Source: Comamonadaceae bacterium | GTDB lineage: Bacteria > Pseudomonadota > Gammaproteobacteria > Burkholderiales > Burkholderiaceae_C | Assembly (NCBI GenBank): GCA_947454585.1 | Contig: CANGML010000124.1 | Span: 1 to 5,740 of the forward strand | Length of the DNA: 5,740 bases | Direction: 5' to 3' | Shown: one piece after another, positions 5,194 to 5,740 of the stretch | Numbering within the stretch: the first letter of the stretch is position 1 | Layout of the letters: every line of letters begins with the position of its first letter | Translations under genes and position numbers: made by a program | Notes under the pieces: model-generated | Seen by the model: the letters and a program-made list of their open reading frames with translations, nothing else | Database searches by the model: none | Told to the model about the DNA's origin: nothing

Positions 5194-5740
5194 TGGTCTT
5201 TCGGGTGGCAAATCAGCCGTGGCATTGAGCTCACGCGCATGACGCCACTCCACCGTCGATTTGATGGCGAGGGTCACCAAGGCCAACAAGGCCAGGAGTG
5301 AGGCCACGGCAAAGGCTGCCACCGATTGGTATTCGTTGTACAAAATTTCCACATGCAAGGGCATGGTGTTGGTCTGACCGCGGATGTGGCCCGACACCAC
5401 CGACACCGCGCCAAACTCACCCATGGCGCGGGCGTTACACAGGATCACGCCGTAAATCAAACCCCACTTGATGTTGGGCAGCGTGACATACCAAAAGGTT
5501 TGCCAGCCGGTGGCCCCCAGCACGATGGCGGCTTGCTCTTCGTCATTGCCTTGTGCTTGCATGAGCGGAATCAACTCACGGGCGATGAAGGGGAAGGTGA
5601 CAAACACCGTGGCCAACACAATGCCCGGCACGGCAAAAATGATCTTGATGTCGTGGGCTTGCAGCCACGGTCCAAACCAGCCCTGCGCACCAAACATCAA
5701 GACATAAATCAAACCCGCCACGACTGGCGACACCGAGAAC
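5185..5740 (-). CDS. cysW: Sulfate ABC importer permease CysW, partial (N-terminus outside window)
   Basis: The visible 184 residues are the C-terminal two thirds of CysW, an inner-membrane permease usually about 290 residues long. The frame stays open through [14 protein letters not shown] at the window edge, so the in-frame GTG at 5733 is an internal valine, not the start. Several hydrophobic segments are visible. The cytoplasmic EAA-type coupling loop ([22 protein letters not shown]) is followed by [15 protein letters not shown], characteristic of sulfate/molybdate permeases. It would form a heterodimer with CysT, expected further upstream outside the window, and dock on CysA. The charged C-terminal tail ([21 protein letters not shown]) is probably cytoplasmic. 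Confidence 0.93.
   Translation of the reverse strand, partial: FSVSPVVAGLIYVLMFGAQGWFGPWLQAHDIKIIFAVPGIVLATVFVTFPFIARELIPLMQAQGNDEEQAAIVLGATGWQTFWYVTLPNIKWGLIYGVILCNARAMGEFGAVSVVSGHIRGQTNTMPLHVEILYNEYQSVAAFAVASLLALLALVTLAIKSTVEWRHARELNATADLPPERPQA

Noticed and set aside
5731..5733. GTG as the start of the CysW frame
   Set aside because: The frame continues to the window edge with residues FSVSP that match the interior of CysW. The true start lies outside the window.

Overview
The window looks like chromosomal DNA of a betaproteobacterium, most likely of the Burkholderiales (Comamonadaceae-like). This is inferred from GC-rich codon use, tightly packed genes and the protein character. No rRNA or other firm taxonomic marker is present. 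It holds seven protein-coding genes, five complete and two cut by the window edges. There are no RNA genes, insertion sequences or CRISPR arrays. The theme is sulfur: persulfide sensing and oxidation, sulfur-compound transport, and sulfate/thiosulfate uptake.

Left arm, minus strand (1-1859): a 293-residue metallo-beta-lactamase-fold protein of the persulfide dioxygenase (Blh/ETHE1-like) type is followed after 17 bp by a major facilitator transporter that runs off the left edge. Centre (1860-1932): a 73-bp, roughly 20% GC divergent promoter region carries an AT-rich inverted repeat suited to be the operator of the adjacent regulator. Right arm, plus strand (1933-4044): an ArsR-family regulator of the BigR/SqrR type, with two cysteines at the expected sensor positions, is followed by two half-size YeeE/YedE membrane proteins and a dienelactone-hydrolase-family protein with a twin-arginine signal. 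Genes in this arm are 10 bp apart or overlap, so they should form one operon.

Far right, minus strand (4057-5740): cysW (5' end outside the window) and cysA encode the permease and ATPase of a sulfate/thiosulfate ABC importer. They converge on the hydrolase gene with a 12-bp gap.

Working model (inference): reactive sulfur species modify the cysteines of the ArsR protein and release it from the shared operator. This induces the dioxygenase and MFS transporter in one direction and the YeeE pair and hydrolase in the other. The YeeE pair would move a sulfur compound across the inner membrane and the dioxygenase would oxidise persulfide to sulfite. The core of this system is a known type of module. 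The less explained parts are the MFS transporter, the exported hydrolase fused into the operon by overlap, and the divergent layout.
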